From NCBI GenBank assembly GCA_030587605.1, contig JAUQYT010000116.1:1-12896 (forward strand): a stretch of 12,896 bases of DNA. Direction: 5' to 3'. Position 1 is the first letter of the stretch. Each line of letters starts with the position of its first letter. Source of the DNA: Candidatus Njordarchaeum guaymasense. Lineage in GTDB: Archaea; Asgardarchaeota; Njordarchaeia; Njordarchaeales; Njordarchaeaceae. Made by a program: the position numbers and the translations under genes. This document shows positions 1-7,871 of this stretch, piece after piece. The notes under the pieces were generated by a model. The model worked only from the letters and a program-made list of their open reading frames with translations, did not search any database and had not been told where the DNA came from.

Positions 1-116
1 CGTATGCTACCAAGAGACCAATGGTCTTTGTTGGAGTGGGGCAGAAATATGAAGATATTGAACCATTCGAACTTGACTGGTTCATCGAGAAAGTATTTGG
101 AAACGCGGGGAGCTAA
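1..116 (+). CDS. ftsY: Signal recognition particle receptor FtsY, C-terminal end (5' part outside window)
   Basis: The reading frame beginning at base 3 is open from the window edge to a TAA at 114-116 and gives the last 37 residues of a protein. It contains KRPMVFVGVGQKYEDIEPF followed by DWFIEKVFG. This is the characteristic end of the SRP-type GTPase of FtsY: the glycine-rich G5-side loop (GVGQ), then the DLEPFDP-like segment and a final helix. FtsY is the membrane-associated GTPase that receives ribosome-SRP complexes and hands them to the SecY translocon. Its place just upstream of secE and spt5 matches the usual archaeal order, with argF as an extra gene in between. An overlapping 82-codon frame at 4-252 has no family features and is treated as a shadow. 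Identity is clear despite the truncation. Confidence 0.93.
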   Translation, partial: YATKRPMVFVGVGQKYEDIEPFELDWFIEKVFGNAGS

Positions 117-260
117 CGGTTTGAACTCGGCGAGGTTTCGTCGAACCGAGGTTGAACTACTTCCATTAAAGGAAGACTTAAAATCTCAATCTCACGAGGC
201 TAGAGAAGAGTCCTTTCCATTGTTTTGGGAACAATATTCAGTGATAAACTAACAGACAGA

Positions 261-270
261 TTTAATTAAG
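261..270 (+). promoter_or_regulatory. TATA-like element upstream of argF
   Basis: TTTAATTAAG lies about 60 bases before the preferred argF ATG at 329. With the usual archaeal spacing of about 25 bases, transcription would start near 290-295. That would leave a leader of about 35 bases and would exclude the upstream TTG at 293 as a comfortable start. Judged by eye only. Confidence 0.4.
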
Positions 271-328
271 AAACCATTATCACCTTTAACTGTTGCCAGC
301 AGGAAGATGGGAGTTGCTCGAATTGAAC

Positions 329-1255
329 ATGAAGGGCAGACATCTGATAACAATGCAGGAATTCAGCAAAGAAGAGATCCATCTAATCCTAGATCAAGCT
401 TCTGAATTCAAGCGGAGAAGATACGCTGGTGAGAACTATACAGACATTCTTCGCAACAAACCTATCGCCATGATATTCGAGAAACCTTCGACTAGGACCA
501 GAGTAAGTACTGAGGTTGCTATCACAGAACTGGGTGGCAAACCACTGTATCTGAGCTCAAATGAGATGCAGCTTAGTAGAGGAGAGTCCGTCGAAGATAC
601 CGCAAAGGTCCTATGCAGATACGTCTACGGGATTGTTGCGAGACTGGCATCCCATGATACCATCATTAAGCTTGTGGAGAATTCCACGGTTCCAGTTATT
701 AACGCGCTTACTCCGCTGTATCACCCGATGCAGATACTGGCGGACTTAATGACCATCAAGGAGAAGAAAGGCAAACTTGAGGGGTTGAAGCTTGTATTCA
801 TTGGAGATGGGAACAACGTATGCAATTCCCTGCTGATTGGTTGCAGCAAGGTAGGCATGGACATCAGTGTTGCAACTCCTTCTGGATACGAGCCTAATGA
901 AGAGATCTGCAAGGCTGCCGAGGATCTTGCAAGAGCAAATGGAGCGAGCGTCAGAATCTCAAATGACCCTAAGGAAGCTATCGAAGGCGCTGATGCAGTA
1001 TACACTGACGTGTTCATTTCAATGGGACAAGAAACTGAGGCACAAGAGCGCTTGAGAGTTTTCCCACCTTATCAGATCAACGAGAAGCTAGTTTCGAAAG
1101 CGAGCGGAGGATACATATTCTTGCATTGCCTTCCAGCACATCGTGGACAAGAAGTCTCAGCAGAAGTAATCGACAATCCTGAACATTCTGCTGTCTGGGA
1201 CGAAGCAGAGAACCGACTTCACGTTGCTAAGAGCCTTCTTTCCCTCCTTATATAA
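329..1255 (+). CDS. argF: Ornithine carbamoyltransferase
   Basis: Transfers a carbamoyl group from carbamoyl phosphate to ornithine to make citrulline, the sixth step of arginine synthesis, in the cytoplasm. Counting from the ATG at 329 (308 residues, normal for the family), the carbamoyl-phosphate site STRTR is at 54-58 and HPMQ at 132-135. The ornithine-side motif GDGNNVCNS is at 159-167, the SMG loop that separates ornithine from aspartate carbamoyltransferases at 231-233, and the catalytic HCLPAHRG at 266-273. All key residues are intact. An upstream in-frame TTG at 293 would add 12 residues without family similarity, so the ATG is preferred; MKGRHLITMQEFSKEEI is a typical start. The gene sits alone, biosynthetic, between ftsY and secE. 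No other arginine gene is in the window. A TATA-like element at 261-270 suggests its own promoter. Confidence 0.96.
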   Translation: MKGRHLITMQEFSKEEIHLILDQASEFKRRRYAGENYTDILRNKPIAMIFEKPSTRTRVSTEVAITELGGKPLYLSSNEMQLSRGESVEDTAKVLCRYVYGIVARLASHDTIIKLVENSTVPVINALTPLYHPMQILADLMTIKEKKGKLEGLKLVFIGDGNNVCNSLLIGCSKVGMDISVATPSGYEPNEEICKAAEDLARANGASVRISNDPKEAIEGADAVYTDVFISMGQETEAQERLRVFPPYQINEKLVSKASGGYIFLHCLPAHRGQEVSAEVIDNPEHSAVWDEAENRLHVAKSLLSLLI

Positions 1256-1386
1256 GAAAGATCTATTAGATAATGGACATACGTATTATGCGATCTTCCG
1301 ACCAGTGAAAAGAGATAAATGAAAGCGAAGAGTTATCAGGAACGGATTCGTCAAGTACCGAGAACAAGAAGGGTGATGACCCCAGA

Positions 1387-1560
1387 ATGAACGTAAGAGG
1401 ATTTATTGAACAAGCCAAGCGCATACTAAAGCTAGCTAAGAAGCCACAAAGAAAAGAGGTATGGCTCACTGCGAAAGTGTGCGCGATAGGACTCGCACTT
1501 ATAGGGGCCTTCGCATTCGTAATCCACCTAATCTTCATTGTCATAGGATTCCATCCCTAA
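1387..1560 (+). CDS. secE: Preprotein translocase subunit SecE (Sec61 gamma)
   Basis: This 57-residue protein is easily missed by length cut-offs. It begins MNVRGFIEQAKRILKLAKKP, continues with KEVWLTAKVCAIG, and ends in one hydrophobic stretch (about residues 29-53) before a short GFHP tail. That is the Sec61-gamma plan: an amphipathic surface helix, a conserved P-x-x-x-E/V-W hinge, then a single tilted membrane helix that clamps the SecY channel. Its position directly before spt5 is the conserved archaeal (and bacterial secE-nusG) arrangement. GGGTGATG about 10 bases upstream can pair with the 16S 3' end. The same frame is open back to 1309, with an acidic, serine-rich translation but no ATG, GTG or TTG, so the ATG at 1387 is the first usable start. 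Confidence 0.93.
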   Translation: MNVRGFIEQAKRILKLAKKPQRKEVWLTAKVCAIGLALIGAFAFVIHLIFIVIGFHP

Positions 1561-1622
1561 TAGATGGGACGTAGCGAAATACGTTTTGACTGCCACTCAG
1601 CGTCAAGATCAAGAAAACATTC

Positions 1623-1631
1623 ATACTATAA
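1623..1631 (+). promoter_or_regulatory. TATA-like element upstream of spt5
   Basis: TACTATAAT is preceded by an A-rich BRE-like stretch (aagaaaa, 1611-1617). It lies about 46 bases before the spt5 start codon in the short gap after secE, so spt5 may have a promoter as well as read-through from secE. Judged by eye. Confidence 0.35.
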
Positions 1632-1676
1632 TGATAGACCAGATTGAATCCAACGAAGTAGAGGAATCGATGCTGT

Positions 1677-2204
1677 ATGTCGAGAAAAGGAGACGGCGAG
1701 ACCGCAGTCTATGTAGTGAGGACAACTATTGGACAAGAGGCCAATGTGGCAGCCCTAGTTGAGGCTCAAGCAAGAAACAAGAAGCTTGCCATAAAAGCGG
1801 TTCTTGTGCCAGAAAACGTTAGAGGCTACGTCTTTGTTGAAGCAACTGAGCATCGATATGTTGAGCAAGTCTTGTCAGGTATAGCTCACATTAGAGGAGG
1901 AACAATAGGCAAGATAAGTGACAAGGAGCTTGACAGTTTTCTAGTTCCAAAGAAAACTACAGAGGGACTCTCGCTGGGCGACATTGTTGAAATCACTGGA
2001 GGGCCCTTCAAAGGGGAGAAAGCTCGCGTTGGGAAGATAGATGTTGAGAAAGAGGAAGTCGTCCTCGAACTGCTAGAAACACCCAATCCAATACCGGTCA
2101 AGGTCAAAGCCGATTACGTGAGAATCGTAGAGAAAGTGCAACCGGCGGAGAAGAAGCTCGAAGAAGGAAAAGAAGAAGAAGAGGAAGAACAAGGATTCGA
2201 GTGA
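1677..2204 (+). CDS. spt5: Transcription elongation factor Spt5 (archaeal NusG)
   Basis: Binds the RNA polymerase clamp with Spt4 to close the cleft and promote processive elongation, and links polymerase to the leading ribosome. The 175-residue product has an N-terminal NGN domain, about residues 9-90, starting AVYVVRTTIGQEANVA and including NVRGYVFVEA. A KOW domain follows at about 98-150 (GDIVEITGGPFKGEKARV). After it comes a tail of about 20 residues, mostly glutamate and lysine, ending EEEEEEQGFE; this acidic tail is longer than in many archaeal homologues. Spt4 is not in the window. The start is the ATG at 1677, with GAGG 12-15 bases upstream; an ATG at 1670 is in another frame. It follows secE, the conserved order. 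Confidence 0.95.
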   Translation: MSRKGDGETAVYVVRTTIGQEANVAALVEAQARNKKLAIKAVLVPENVRGYVFVEATEHRYVEQVLSGIAHIRGGTIGKISDKELDSFLVPKKTTEGLSLGDIVEITGGPFKGEKARVGKIDVEKEEVVLELLETPNPIPVKVKADYVRIVEKVQPAEKKLEEGKEEEEEEQGFE

Positions 2205-2327
2205 ATAACTGGAGTTATCATCGTCACAGACCCCGTCACAATCAGTTAGGAATTTTCTCTTCGGACTTGGGAAGTGCGCCTGATGCAGTAACTGAAAGGT
2301 TGAACCATCATTGAACTAAGGGAAAAG

Positions 2328-2335
2328 TTTTTTAT
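2328..2335 (+). promoter_or_regulatory. TATA-like element for the L11 operon
   Basis: TTTTTTAT follows a purine-rich BRE-like ggaaaag and lies about 100 bases before the rpl11 ATG in a 230-base gap after spt5. Transcription would start near 2360 and leave a leader of about 75 bases. That leader holds a 13-codon frame (2382-2423) ending 11 bases before rpl11; I see no reason to call it a gene. A GTGATC just upstream of the rpl11 ATG is a good Shine-Dalgarno match. Confidence 0.4.
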
Positions 2336-2434
2336 TCTACTTGTATATTGAACTACACCGCTTATAGGACTTACAAGCCATATGACTAAGCTTCATGCTC
2401 TAATCAATGAAGTACTACGATGATGTGATCAGTC

Positions 2435-2926
2435 ATGGGTAAGCAGGTTACCGTTAGCGCGTTGGTGGAAGGTGGAAAGGCTTCCGCAGGACCCCCTATA
2501 GGGCCAGCTTTGGGTCCTACTGGAGTTAACCTATTTCAAGTTGTTCAGAAGATCAATGAAACTACAAAGGATTTCGCTGGTCTAAGGATCCCAGTCAAGA
2601 TAGTTGTTGATACGGAGACGAAGGCCTTTCAAGTTGAAGTGGGGCTGCCTCCGACTTCCGCTCTTATACTGCGAGAGGCCAAGCAACCGAAGGGTAGTGG
2701 CAACCCAAAGGGACAGAAGGTAGCAGATCTGAGTTTTGACAAGATCGTTAAAGTAGCCAATATAAAGAAAGATTCGCTCATGACCGCGGACATGAAGAAA
2801 GCCGTTAGAGCAGTACTTGGAACCTGTGTTAGTACCGGAGTGACCGTTGATGGTAAGGACCCCAAGGAAGTCGAAAGAGAGGTTCTTGAGGGCAAATACG
2901 ATGAACAACTGTCAAAAGAAAGCTGA
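2435..2926 (+). CDS. rpl11: Large ribosomal subunit protein uL11
   Basis: uL11 binds the GTPase-associated region of 23S rRNA at the base of the stalk and works with L10 and L12 in factor-dependent GTP hydrolysis. The 163-residue product opens with the family signature SAGPPIGPALGPTGVN (residues 17-32), whose two prolines form the factor-contacting surface. Its C-terminal rRNA-binding domain contains GTCVSTGVTVDGKDP. Length and order are normal for archaea. It is the first gene of the L11-L1-L10-L12 set. The ATG at 2435 is supported by GTGATC six bases upstream, which matches the 16S 3' end. Confidence 0.97.
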   Translation: MGKQVTVSALVEGGKASAGPPIGPALGPTGVNLFQVVQKINETTKDFAGLRIPVKIVVDTETKAFQVEVGLPPTSALILREAKQPKGSGNPKGQKVADLSFDKIVKVANIKKDSLMTADMKKAVRAVLGTCVSTGVTVDGKDPKEVEREVLEGKYDEQLSKES

Positions 2927-3018
2927 TTAAGATCTTACTGAGACGCGGACTCAAAGTGTAGGTCTGTAGCCGAGTAGATAATCATGGAAGCAATTTGTGC
3001 ATGGGAGTTTGTTGGGCG

Positions 3019-3663
3019 TTGCCGATAGATGCTGAATCGATCAGTAAGGCGGTAAAGAAGGTCAGAGAATCGAAGAAGAAAAAGAAGTTCAAGCAGTCAG
3101 TCGACTTAGCCATCAATCTAAAAGACATCGACACGAGCAAGCCTGAATCTAAGATAAATCTCGAAGTAGTTCTACCTCACCCTACTCCTAGGCCTGTTAA
3201 GATCTGTGCGTTCGCTTACGGAGATACCGCTGTAAGAGCCAAACAGGCAGGAGTCGACAGGGTCGTGGAACGTGATGAGATTGAGAAACTAGGAGGGGAC
3301 AAGAAAACAGCGAAGAAACTTGCAGGCGGCTTTGATTTCTTCATAGCTCGCTCTGATTTGATGTCCCTGATTGGTAAGAATCTTGGACCTGTCCTTGGAC
3401 CAAGGGGCAAAATGCCTACACCAGTGTCTCCAACCGGTGACCTAAAGCCCGTAATCGAGAGAATAAGGCGTGTCGCAAGGGTTAAAATAGGCCGTCTCCC
3501 GACTGCTGGTGTGAGAGTCGGAACCGAGGAAATGAAGGATGAAGAGATTACAGATAATATCCGAGCAGTAATCGAAGCGCTTACAGGCAGGCTCGAAAGA
3601 GGGGAGCGAAACATAAAGTCCGTCTACTTGAAGACAACTATGGGACCCCCTGTCAAGTTATAG
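3019..3663 (+). CDS. rpl1: Large ribosomal subunit protein uL1
   Basis: uL1 forms the mobile L1 stalk that guides deacylated tRNA out of the E site. In several archaea it also represses its own mRNA; no such operator could be identified here. The signature GKNLGPVLGPRGKMP lies in the central part and the C-terminal strand ends KTTMGPPVKL. I prefer the TTG at 3019 because the protein then begins MPIDAESISKAVKKV, the usual archaeal start (214 residues), with GGGAG 11 bases upstream. An ATG at 3001 would add six residues (MGVCWA) unlike the family, and a TTG at 2995 two more. A lysine-rich run (KKKKKF) sits near the N-terminus. It lies 92 bases after rpl11 and 54 before rpl10. Confidence 0.95.
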   Translation: MPIDAESISKAVKKVRESKKKKKFKQSVDLAINLKDIDTSKPESKINLEVVLPHPTPRPVKICAFAYGDTAVRAKQAGVDRVVERDEIEKLGGDKKTAKKLAGGFDFFIARSDLMSLIGKNLGPVLGPRGKMPTPVSPTGDLKPVIERIRRVARVKIGRLPTAGVRVGTEEMKDEEITDNIRAVIEALTGRLERGERNIKSVYLKTTMGPPVKL

Positions 3664-3717
3664 GGTTACAAAACTCATGATGAAAAGAATGTTGTCAGAT
3701 AGGGAGGAAGCAGTGAT

Positions 3718-4533
3718 ATGTCAGCAGCTTCAATGCAAGCTAAGGTCTACCCTGAAAAGAAGACTCGTCAGGTAGAAGAACTGAAGGAACTCGTGAAACA
3801 GTCTAGCGTGATTGGAATAGTCAAGATCAGCGGCATAGGCACTAGGCAGTTGCAGGGAATAAAGCGTAGCTTACGTGACAAGGCTGCAATCAGGGTTGTC
3901 AAAAATACACTGGTGAAGAAAGCTATTGAAGAGGCAGGGGAGAAAAAGAAGGGCATTGAGAAGGTTCTTTCCTTACTAAAGGAACAAAACGCCTTTATTT
4001 TCACGAACATGAGTCCGTTCAAACTTAGCATAATATTCTCCAAGAATAAGGTCAAGGCTCCAGCAAAAGCTGGGACCATAGCTACGAACGATGTCGTTGT
4101 TCCATCAGGGAACACGGGGTTCACACCTGGTCCCGTCATAAGTCAGCTGAACGAGGTTGGTTTGCCCACACGTGTGGAGTCTGGATCCATCTGGATCACC
4201 AAGGATGCCGTTGTGGCTAGGAAAGGTGATAAGATATCGCAGAATTTAGCCATCGTCCTCTCGAGGCTGGGGATCTTGCCCTTTGAGGTTCAGCTTCGTT
4301 TGGCATGCGCTTATGAGAACGGTGAGATAGTGTCTGCCGAGGTACTCGACATAGATGAGGCAAAGATACTCAAAGACCTACGCGAAGCACATCGATCCGC
4401 GATCAACCTAGCAGTCTTCGCTGGCATAGTCAACTCGGAAACAGTGACATTGTTGTTGGCGAAAGCAGAAATGGAGGCAAAAGCACTCCAAAAGGCGATT
4501 GAAAGCAAAGAGGGATCTAAGAAGAAAGCCTAA
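3718..4533 (+). CDS. rpl10: Large ribosomal subunit protein uL10 (P0), short form
   Basis: uL10 anchors the L12 dimers to the 23S rRNA and forms the stalk base. Residues 1-100 make the rRNA-binding domain (KTRQVEELKELVKQSSVIGIV, RVVKNTLVKKAI). About 105-190 is the archaeal/eukaryotic insertion domain (KAGTIATNDVVVPSG, GFTPGPVISQLNEVG). About 215-265 is the start of the helical spine that holds L12 dimers. The protein stops at 271 with EGSKKKA. Typical euryarchaeal and crenarchaeal P0 proteins are roughly 330-340 residues and end in the same acidic/LSALFG-type tail as L12, which is missing here. A short P0 is known from some Thaumarchaeota-related lineages, so this need not be damage. AGGGAGG ten bases before the ATG is a strong ribosome site. 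Confidence 0.94.
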   Translation: MSAASMQAKVYPEKKTRQVEELKELVKQSSVIGIVKISGIGTRQLQGIKRSLRDKAAIRVVKNTLVKKAIEEAGEKKKGIEKVLSLLKEQNAFIFTNMSPFKLSIIFSKNKVKAPAKAGTIATNDVVVPSGNTGFTPGPVISQLNEVGLPTRVESGSIWITKDAVVARKGDKISQNLAIVLSRLGILPFEVQLRLACAYENGEIVSAEVLDIDEAKILKDLREAHRSAINLAVFAGIVNSETVTLLLAKAEMEAKALQKAIESKEGSKKKA

Positions 4534-4569
4534 TGATATGTTACTCATGCTCTATGGGTTTCGAAAAGC

Positions 4570-4577
4570 TTTAAATA
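4570..4577 (+). promoter_or_regulatory. TATA-like element upstream of rpl12
   Basis: TTTAAATA, preceded by a purine-rich gaaaag, lies in the 114-base gap between rpl10 and rpl12. The predicted start near 4600 would give rpl12 its own transcript with a leader of about 50 bases. This would help make the several copies of L12 needed per ribosome. Confidence 0.45.
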
Positions 4578-4647
4578 GAATCCTTGAATCCTTCAAGGTC
4601 AAGTGAATCATCTAATTGATAGTGAACGACAAGGTGGAGAGTTCAAC

Positions 4648-4938
4648 ATGGAAAGCGTATACGCGTCGCTGCTCCTGCATAAGGCTGGGCAGAAGATCTC
4701 TGAAGAGAGTCTTGAGAAAGTTCTTCAAGCCGCAGGTGCGAAAGTCGACAAGGCTAAGATCAAGGCTACCTTGGCGGCTTTAGAGGGAATCAATATCGAC
4801 GAAGCAGTGAAATCAGCGGCAATCACAGCAGTTGCGGCACCGGAAGCAGCAGGAGCGGCTAAGAAAGAGGAGAAAAAGAAGGAAGAAGAGAAGAAAGAAG
4901 AAGAAGCAGTCGCTGGCCTATCAGCTCTCTTCGGCTAG
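4648..4938 (+). CDS. rpl12: Large ribosomal subunit protein P1/L12 (archaeal stalk protein)
   Basis: Dimers of this protein sit on L10 and recruit elongation factors through their C-terminal tip. The 96-residue product starts MESVYASLLLHKAGQKISEE, the dimerisation domain. It continues through the conserved helix LEKVLQAAGAKVDKAKIKAT, has an alanine-rich hinge, then a lysine/glutamate-rich charged stretch, and ends in the factor-binding peptide GLSALFG. The ATG at 4648 is preferred over an in-frame GTG at 4603: the family begins at MESVYA, and AGGTGGAG lies just upstream. The repetitive AAG/GAA codons of the charged stretch also keep another frame open, which is a shadow. Confidence 0.96.
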   Translation: MESVYASLLLHKAGQKISEESLEKVLQAAGAKVDKAKIKATLAALEGINIDEAVKSAAITAVAAPEAAGAAKKEEKKKEEEKKEEEAVAGLSALFG

Positions 4939-4954
4939 CGATCGAAAAAAGGGA

Positions 4955-5016
4955 ATCCAGTGGCTACCAGACAATATTCTTAAGACCCACTGGATCTTCT
5001 TCGTCGTTTTGTCTTC
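4955..5016 (+). terminator. Hairpin and pyrimidine-rich tract after rpl12
   Basis: ATCCAGTGG at 4955-4963 is perfectly repeated in inverted form at 4987-4995 (9 bp, loop of 23). A T/C-rich stretch to about 5016 follows, including TTTT at 5007-5010. It begins 17 bases after the rpl12 stop and lies between convergent operons, so it probably ends the ribosomal-protein transcript. Archaeal termination often needs only the T-rich tract. Confidence 0.5.
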
Positions 5017-5034
5017 TTAGCTTAACCAACTGAC

Positions 5035-5060
5035 AATCGACCCTATTTTAGCAGTCGATT
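5035..5060 (-). terminator. Small hairpin just downstream of alaS
   Basis: AATCGA (5035-5040) and TCGATT (5055-5060) form a 6-bp stem with a 14-base loop, nine bases beyond the alaS stop codon on the minus strand. It is a candidate 3' end for alaS; the following bases are not a strong T-run, so support is weak. Confidence 0.25.
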
Positions 5061-5068
5061 CGGGTTCA

Positions 5069-7753
5069 CTAGGCGCCTTCGATCAACTTGTATCCTTTAG
5101 CTTCTTTTTCATTTCCTTCGACAACTCTGCAGAATCTACCGAGTTCGCGCTTGACATCTACTTCGTTAGTAGATGAAATGCCGTAGGCAAAGGTTGGACC
5201 TTTGACGATCAGAGCTCGGCCCTCCAATTCTTTCTTAAGAATCCTTGACGCAATTGTCGCGACTACTCTGAGATCATTTATTGACGTGTTGACTCTTACT
5301 ATAGGTTCCGTTGTTGACGAGGCAGTATTTAAGATCTGCAGTATAACCATTTCACCCTGAATCTGGCTCAAAGTTTTGTTCTGATCTCTTTTCTCTTCTA
5401 TAGTTTTTTCAACCGTTTTTACGACGGTGTCAAGCGATGAACCCGTAAGTGTGCTTATTGATTTGACTGCTTCATCCACCTCTTGCATGTAGCCGATGGC
5501 TGGTTCACCTGCCAGGAAGTTTAGCCGCACTACCCCGTCTTGAATGCGTTCCGTTGAGACAATCTTGATTAGCCCTATTTCTCCAGTGGACGAGCAATGA
5601 GTTCCGCCGCACGCCTCTACATCAAAGCGCTCAACTTCAACTACTCTAATTTTCTTTCCAGGGACGGCCCCACCTTGATACAGTCGGAAGCCGTATTTCT
5701 TCTCAGCTTGATCTCTATCCATCACGTTCACATGAACTGGCCTGTTCTGCATGACTACTCTGTTAGCGAGAGACTCTATCTTCTTCTCTTCTTCAGCTGT
5801 CAGTGCCCTAAAGTGTGTTATGTCTAAACGAGATCTCTTCGGGGTTTTCTCCGCTCCGGCTTGCCATACGTGTGGTCCAAGCACTTCTCTGGCAGAGGCA
5901 TTCAAGACATGTGTCGCTGTATGGTGCCTCATCAGTGCTTGCCTCTTTTCCCAGTCTATTTTGCCCGTGACTGTAGCACCTTCACTGAAGTTTGGTGGTT
6001 TGCCCAACTCATGTATTATGATGTTGCCATTCTTTGATACGTTCACTACGTTTATCCCGTTCAATGTCCCTGCGTCGAACTCTTGCCCCCCAGATGTGGG
6101 GTAAAATAGCGTCTTATCTAAGATAACGAGTCTCTTATCGACGATTCTGAGAACCCGCGCACTGAATTCCTTCTCACTAGGTCGCTCATAGTACAGCGGA
6201 GTCGTTTCAGGTATGTTAGAGACGTCGACTAGCATAAAAGCTGTAGCTGTTCCCTGGGTTGCAGTCGGCGCCTTACCCTGTGAGGAATGTTTTTCCTGTA
6301 TCATTGTGCTAAAGTCTTCGGGTATTTGGACTTGATAGCCATAGCCTCCAGCGATTTCTTTGACTGCTTGGGGCGCCATACCATGGGAGTCGTACATCTC
6401 GACCAGACTAGCTGGGCTTAGGCCTTTCTTGGATTTTATTAGCCTCTCAACCAGAGCCTTGCCTTTCTCGAGGCTCTGTTCATATCTTGTCTTCTCCAAT
6501 TTCAGTATCTCGAATAGTGAACCTGTGTCGCGTAGTTCTGTGAACCATGACCCGAATTCGTCGATGTGCCATTGAACAACGTCCTCGAGTTCAACGTTTA
6601 GTTTTCTCTCGCTGATTAGGCCGACGACTCTTCTTAGAATGTATCGGAGGTTATACTCACCACCGACATTACCAGGTAAGGCACCGTCGTGAATGGCAAC
6701 GAGAAGTGAGCGAGAATGTTCAGCTATAGAGTAGATGGCTCGCATGGAGCTTACTTCCTTTTGCAGGGTCTCAATGTCAACGCCTGTGAATGATGCCGCA
6801 GAACGCCACATCATTTCGGTGTCCTCAACCTCAGTGACATCGAATCTTCCAGCGAAGAGCGAGAACTTCTGCAGAATCTTTAGGTCAGGTTTGATCCCTG
6901 TTTCCCGGTAGAGTTTGTCTAGTACCTTGGGGAACACGACATCGTAGCTTGTCGGTGTACCATTGCATATCCATGGGTATCTTTCGAGCCCCGTTCCATG
7001 ATCAATTACTTTAGTTGCTAGTTCTCTCGAGGTTCCATCAGGGAGCTGCTGAAACTGCATGAAAACCTGATTTCCGAGCTCCAAGCCTCTGACAAAGTAC
7101 TCTATGCTGGGACCGAAGTTTCCTCCTCCTGCCCAAGCATCTTCAACAAAGGTTATCTCTTCACCTGGAATCCCGAGCCCACTTGTTAGACGCTCATAAT
7201 TGTAACGAATACACTCATCCTTGAAGTAGATGAATTTGCCAGGTTTGTTGAACACGTGTTGCCCAACCATGATGAACCCCGTGTAATGTCTACCAGTTAA
7301 CCCGACATTGTCAACGTCGTTAAACCTTAAGACGAACTGTGGGACTATGAGCGGGTTGGCTGGTGGGTCAACCTCGCCTGAAACTACGTGAGGTTGAAAA
7401 TCGTAGATTGAGGCTTCAACGAAGTAAACGTCGTCTCTCCACCGGGCAACAACAGGGTAACGATTAATAGCTGTGTGCCCGAACTTAGAAAACACTTTAA
7501 CAAACTCGTCCCAACACTCCTTATACGATAACCTTCTACTAGTCGGGGGTGAACCTATGAAGCCGTATCCACGGACACAAGTTGGATCCCCGCATGTTTC
7601 CACATCAGGGTTCATGGTCCAATAGTTGTTACCACATCCAGGACAGGTCTTCCTGATGAACCCTAATTCTTCTAAGGTCCGCGCAGGATAGAACTTGCTG
7701 TAGTTCCTCGAAAACTCTTCTCTAAGCCGCTTCTTGAGCAGTTTAGTACTCAT
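5069..7753 (-). CDS. alaS: Alanyl-tRNA synthetase, archaeal type
   Basis: Charges tRNA-Ala with alanine and clears mischarged Ser/Gly. The 894-residue length and order are standard for archaeal AlaRS. The N-terminal archaeal extension has a zinc-type cysteine set (CPGC near 37-40, C54, C59). The class II core includes motif-2 region RWRDDVYFVEASIYDFQPHV (104-123) and motif-3 region GNVGGEYNLRYILRR (361-375). A helical tRNA-recognition region follows, then an editing domain with HHTATH at 610-615 and CGGTH at 715-719 supplying the metal ligands. A C-terminal domain with a coiled-coil-like helix (about 755-805) helps dimerisation. No motif is missing. The gene is convergent with rpl12 and divergent from the DUF434 gene. 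The ATG at 7753 has GGGGTAAG about five bases upstream. Confidence 0.97.
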   Translation of the reverse strand: MSTKLLKKRLREEFSRNYSKFYPARTLEELGFIRKTCPGCGNNYWTMNPDVETCGDPTCVRGYGFIGSPPTSRRLSYKECWDEFVKVFSKFGHTAINRYPVVARWRDDVYFVEASIYDFQPHVVSGEVDPPANPLIVPQFVLRFNDVDNVGLTGRHYTGFIMVGQHVFNKPGKFIYFKDECIRYNYERLTSGLGIPGEEITFVEDAWAGGGNFGPSIEYFVRGLELGNQVFMQFQQLPDGTSRELATKVIDHGTGLERYPWICNGTPTSYDVVFPKVLDKLYRETGIKPDLKILQKFSLFAGRFDVTEVEDTEMMWRSAASFTGVDIETLQKEVSSMRAIYSIAEHSRSLLVAIHDGALPGNVGGEYNLRYILRRVVGLISERKLNVELEDVVQWHIDEFGSWFTELRDTGSLFEILKLEKTRYEQSLEKGKALVERLIKSKKGLSPASLVEMYDSHGMAPQAVKEIAGGYGYQVQIPEDFSTMIQEKHSSQGKAPTATQGTATAFMLVDVSNIPETTPLYYERPSEKEFSARVLRIVDKRLVILDKTLFYPTSGGQEFDAGTLNGINVVNVSKNGNIIIHELGKPPNFSEGATVTGKIDWEKRQALMRHHTATHVLNASAREVLGPHVWQAGAEKTPKRSRLDITHFRALTAEEEKKIESLANRVVMQNRPVHVNVMDRDQAEKKYGFRLYQGGAVPGKKIRVVEVERFDVEACGGTHCSSTGEIGLIKIVSTERIQDGVVRLNFLAGEPAIGYMQEVDEAVKSISTLTGSSLDTVVKTVEKTIEEKRDQNKTLSQIQGEMVILQILNTASSTTEPIVRVNTSINDLRVVATIASRILKKELEGRALIVKGPTFAYGISSTNEVDVKRELGRFCRVVEGNEKEAKGYKLIEGA

Positions 7754-7786
7754 TTTCTTACCCCTACTTTAGGTAGCAAGTTGAGA

Positions 7787-7797
7787 CCTTTTATTGC
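7787..7797 (-). promoter_or_regulatory. TATA-like element for alaS
   Basis: On the minus strand this reads GCAATAAAAGG. It lies about 35 bases before the alaS ATG, giving a predicted start near 7765 and a leader of roughly a dozen bases. Confidence 0.4.
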
Positions 7798-7871
7798 CGG
7801 AACAGCAATTTCCAGAGCTGTCCCCTCTGGTAACAGCACCATTAAACCAGATATTGAAGTTAGAGGAACAT

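Noticed and set aside
117..160. Inverted repeat CTCGG/CCGAG after ftsY, considered as a tRNA or terminator
   Set aside because: The stem is only 5 bp with a 15-base loop, no acceptor or T-arm can be built, and there is no T-tract after it.
4..252. 82-codon frame at the left edge
   Set aside because: It overlaps the clear ftsY end in another frame and has no recognisable features. The true coding frame stops at 116.
1319..1390. 23-codon frame whose TGA overlaps the secE ATG
   Set aside because: The ATGA overlap is attractive for translational coupling, but the peptide is very short, resembles nothing and has no clear ribosome site of its own.
1266..1544. Minus-strand 92-codon frame
   Set aside because: It is antisense to secE, whose short real gene explains the region.
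2382..2423. 13-codon frame in the rpl11 leader, possible leader peptide
   Set aside because: Nothing in its codons suggests attenuation and archaeal rpl11 leaders are not known to use one. Likely chance.
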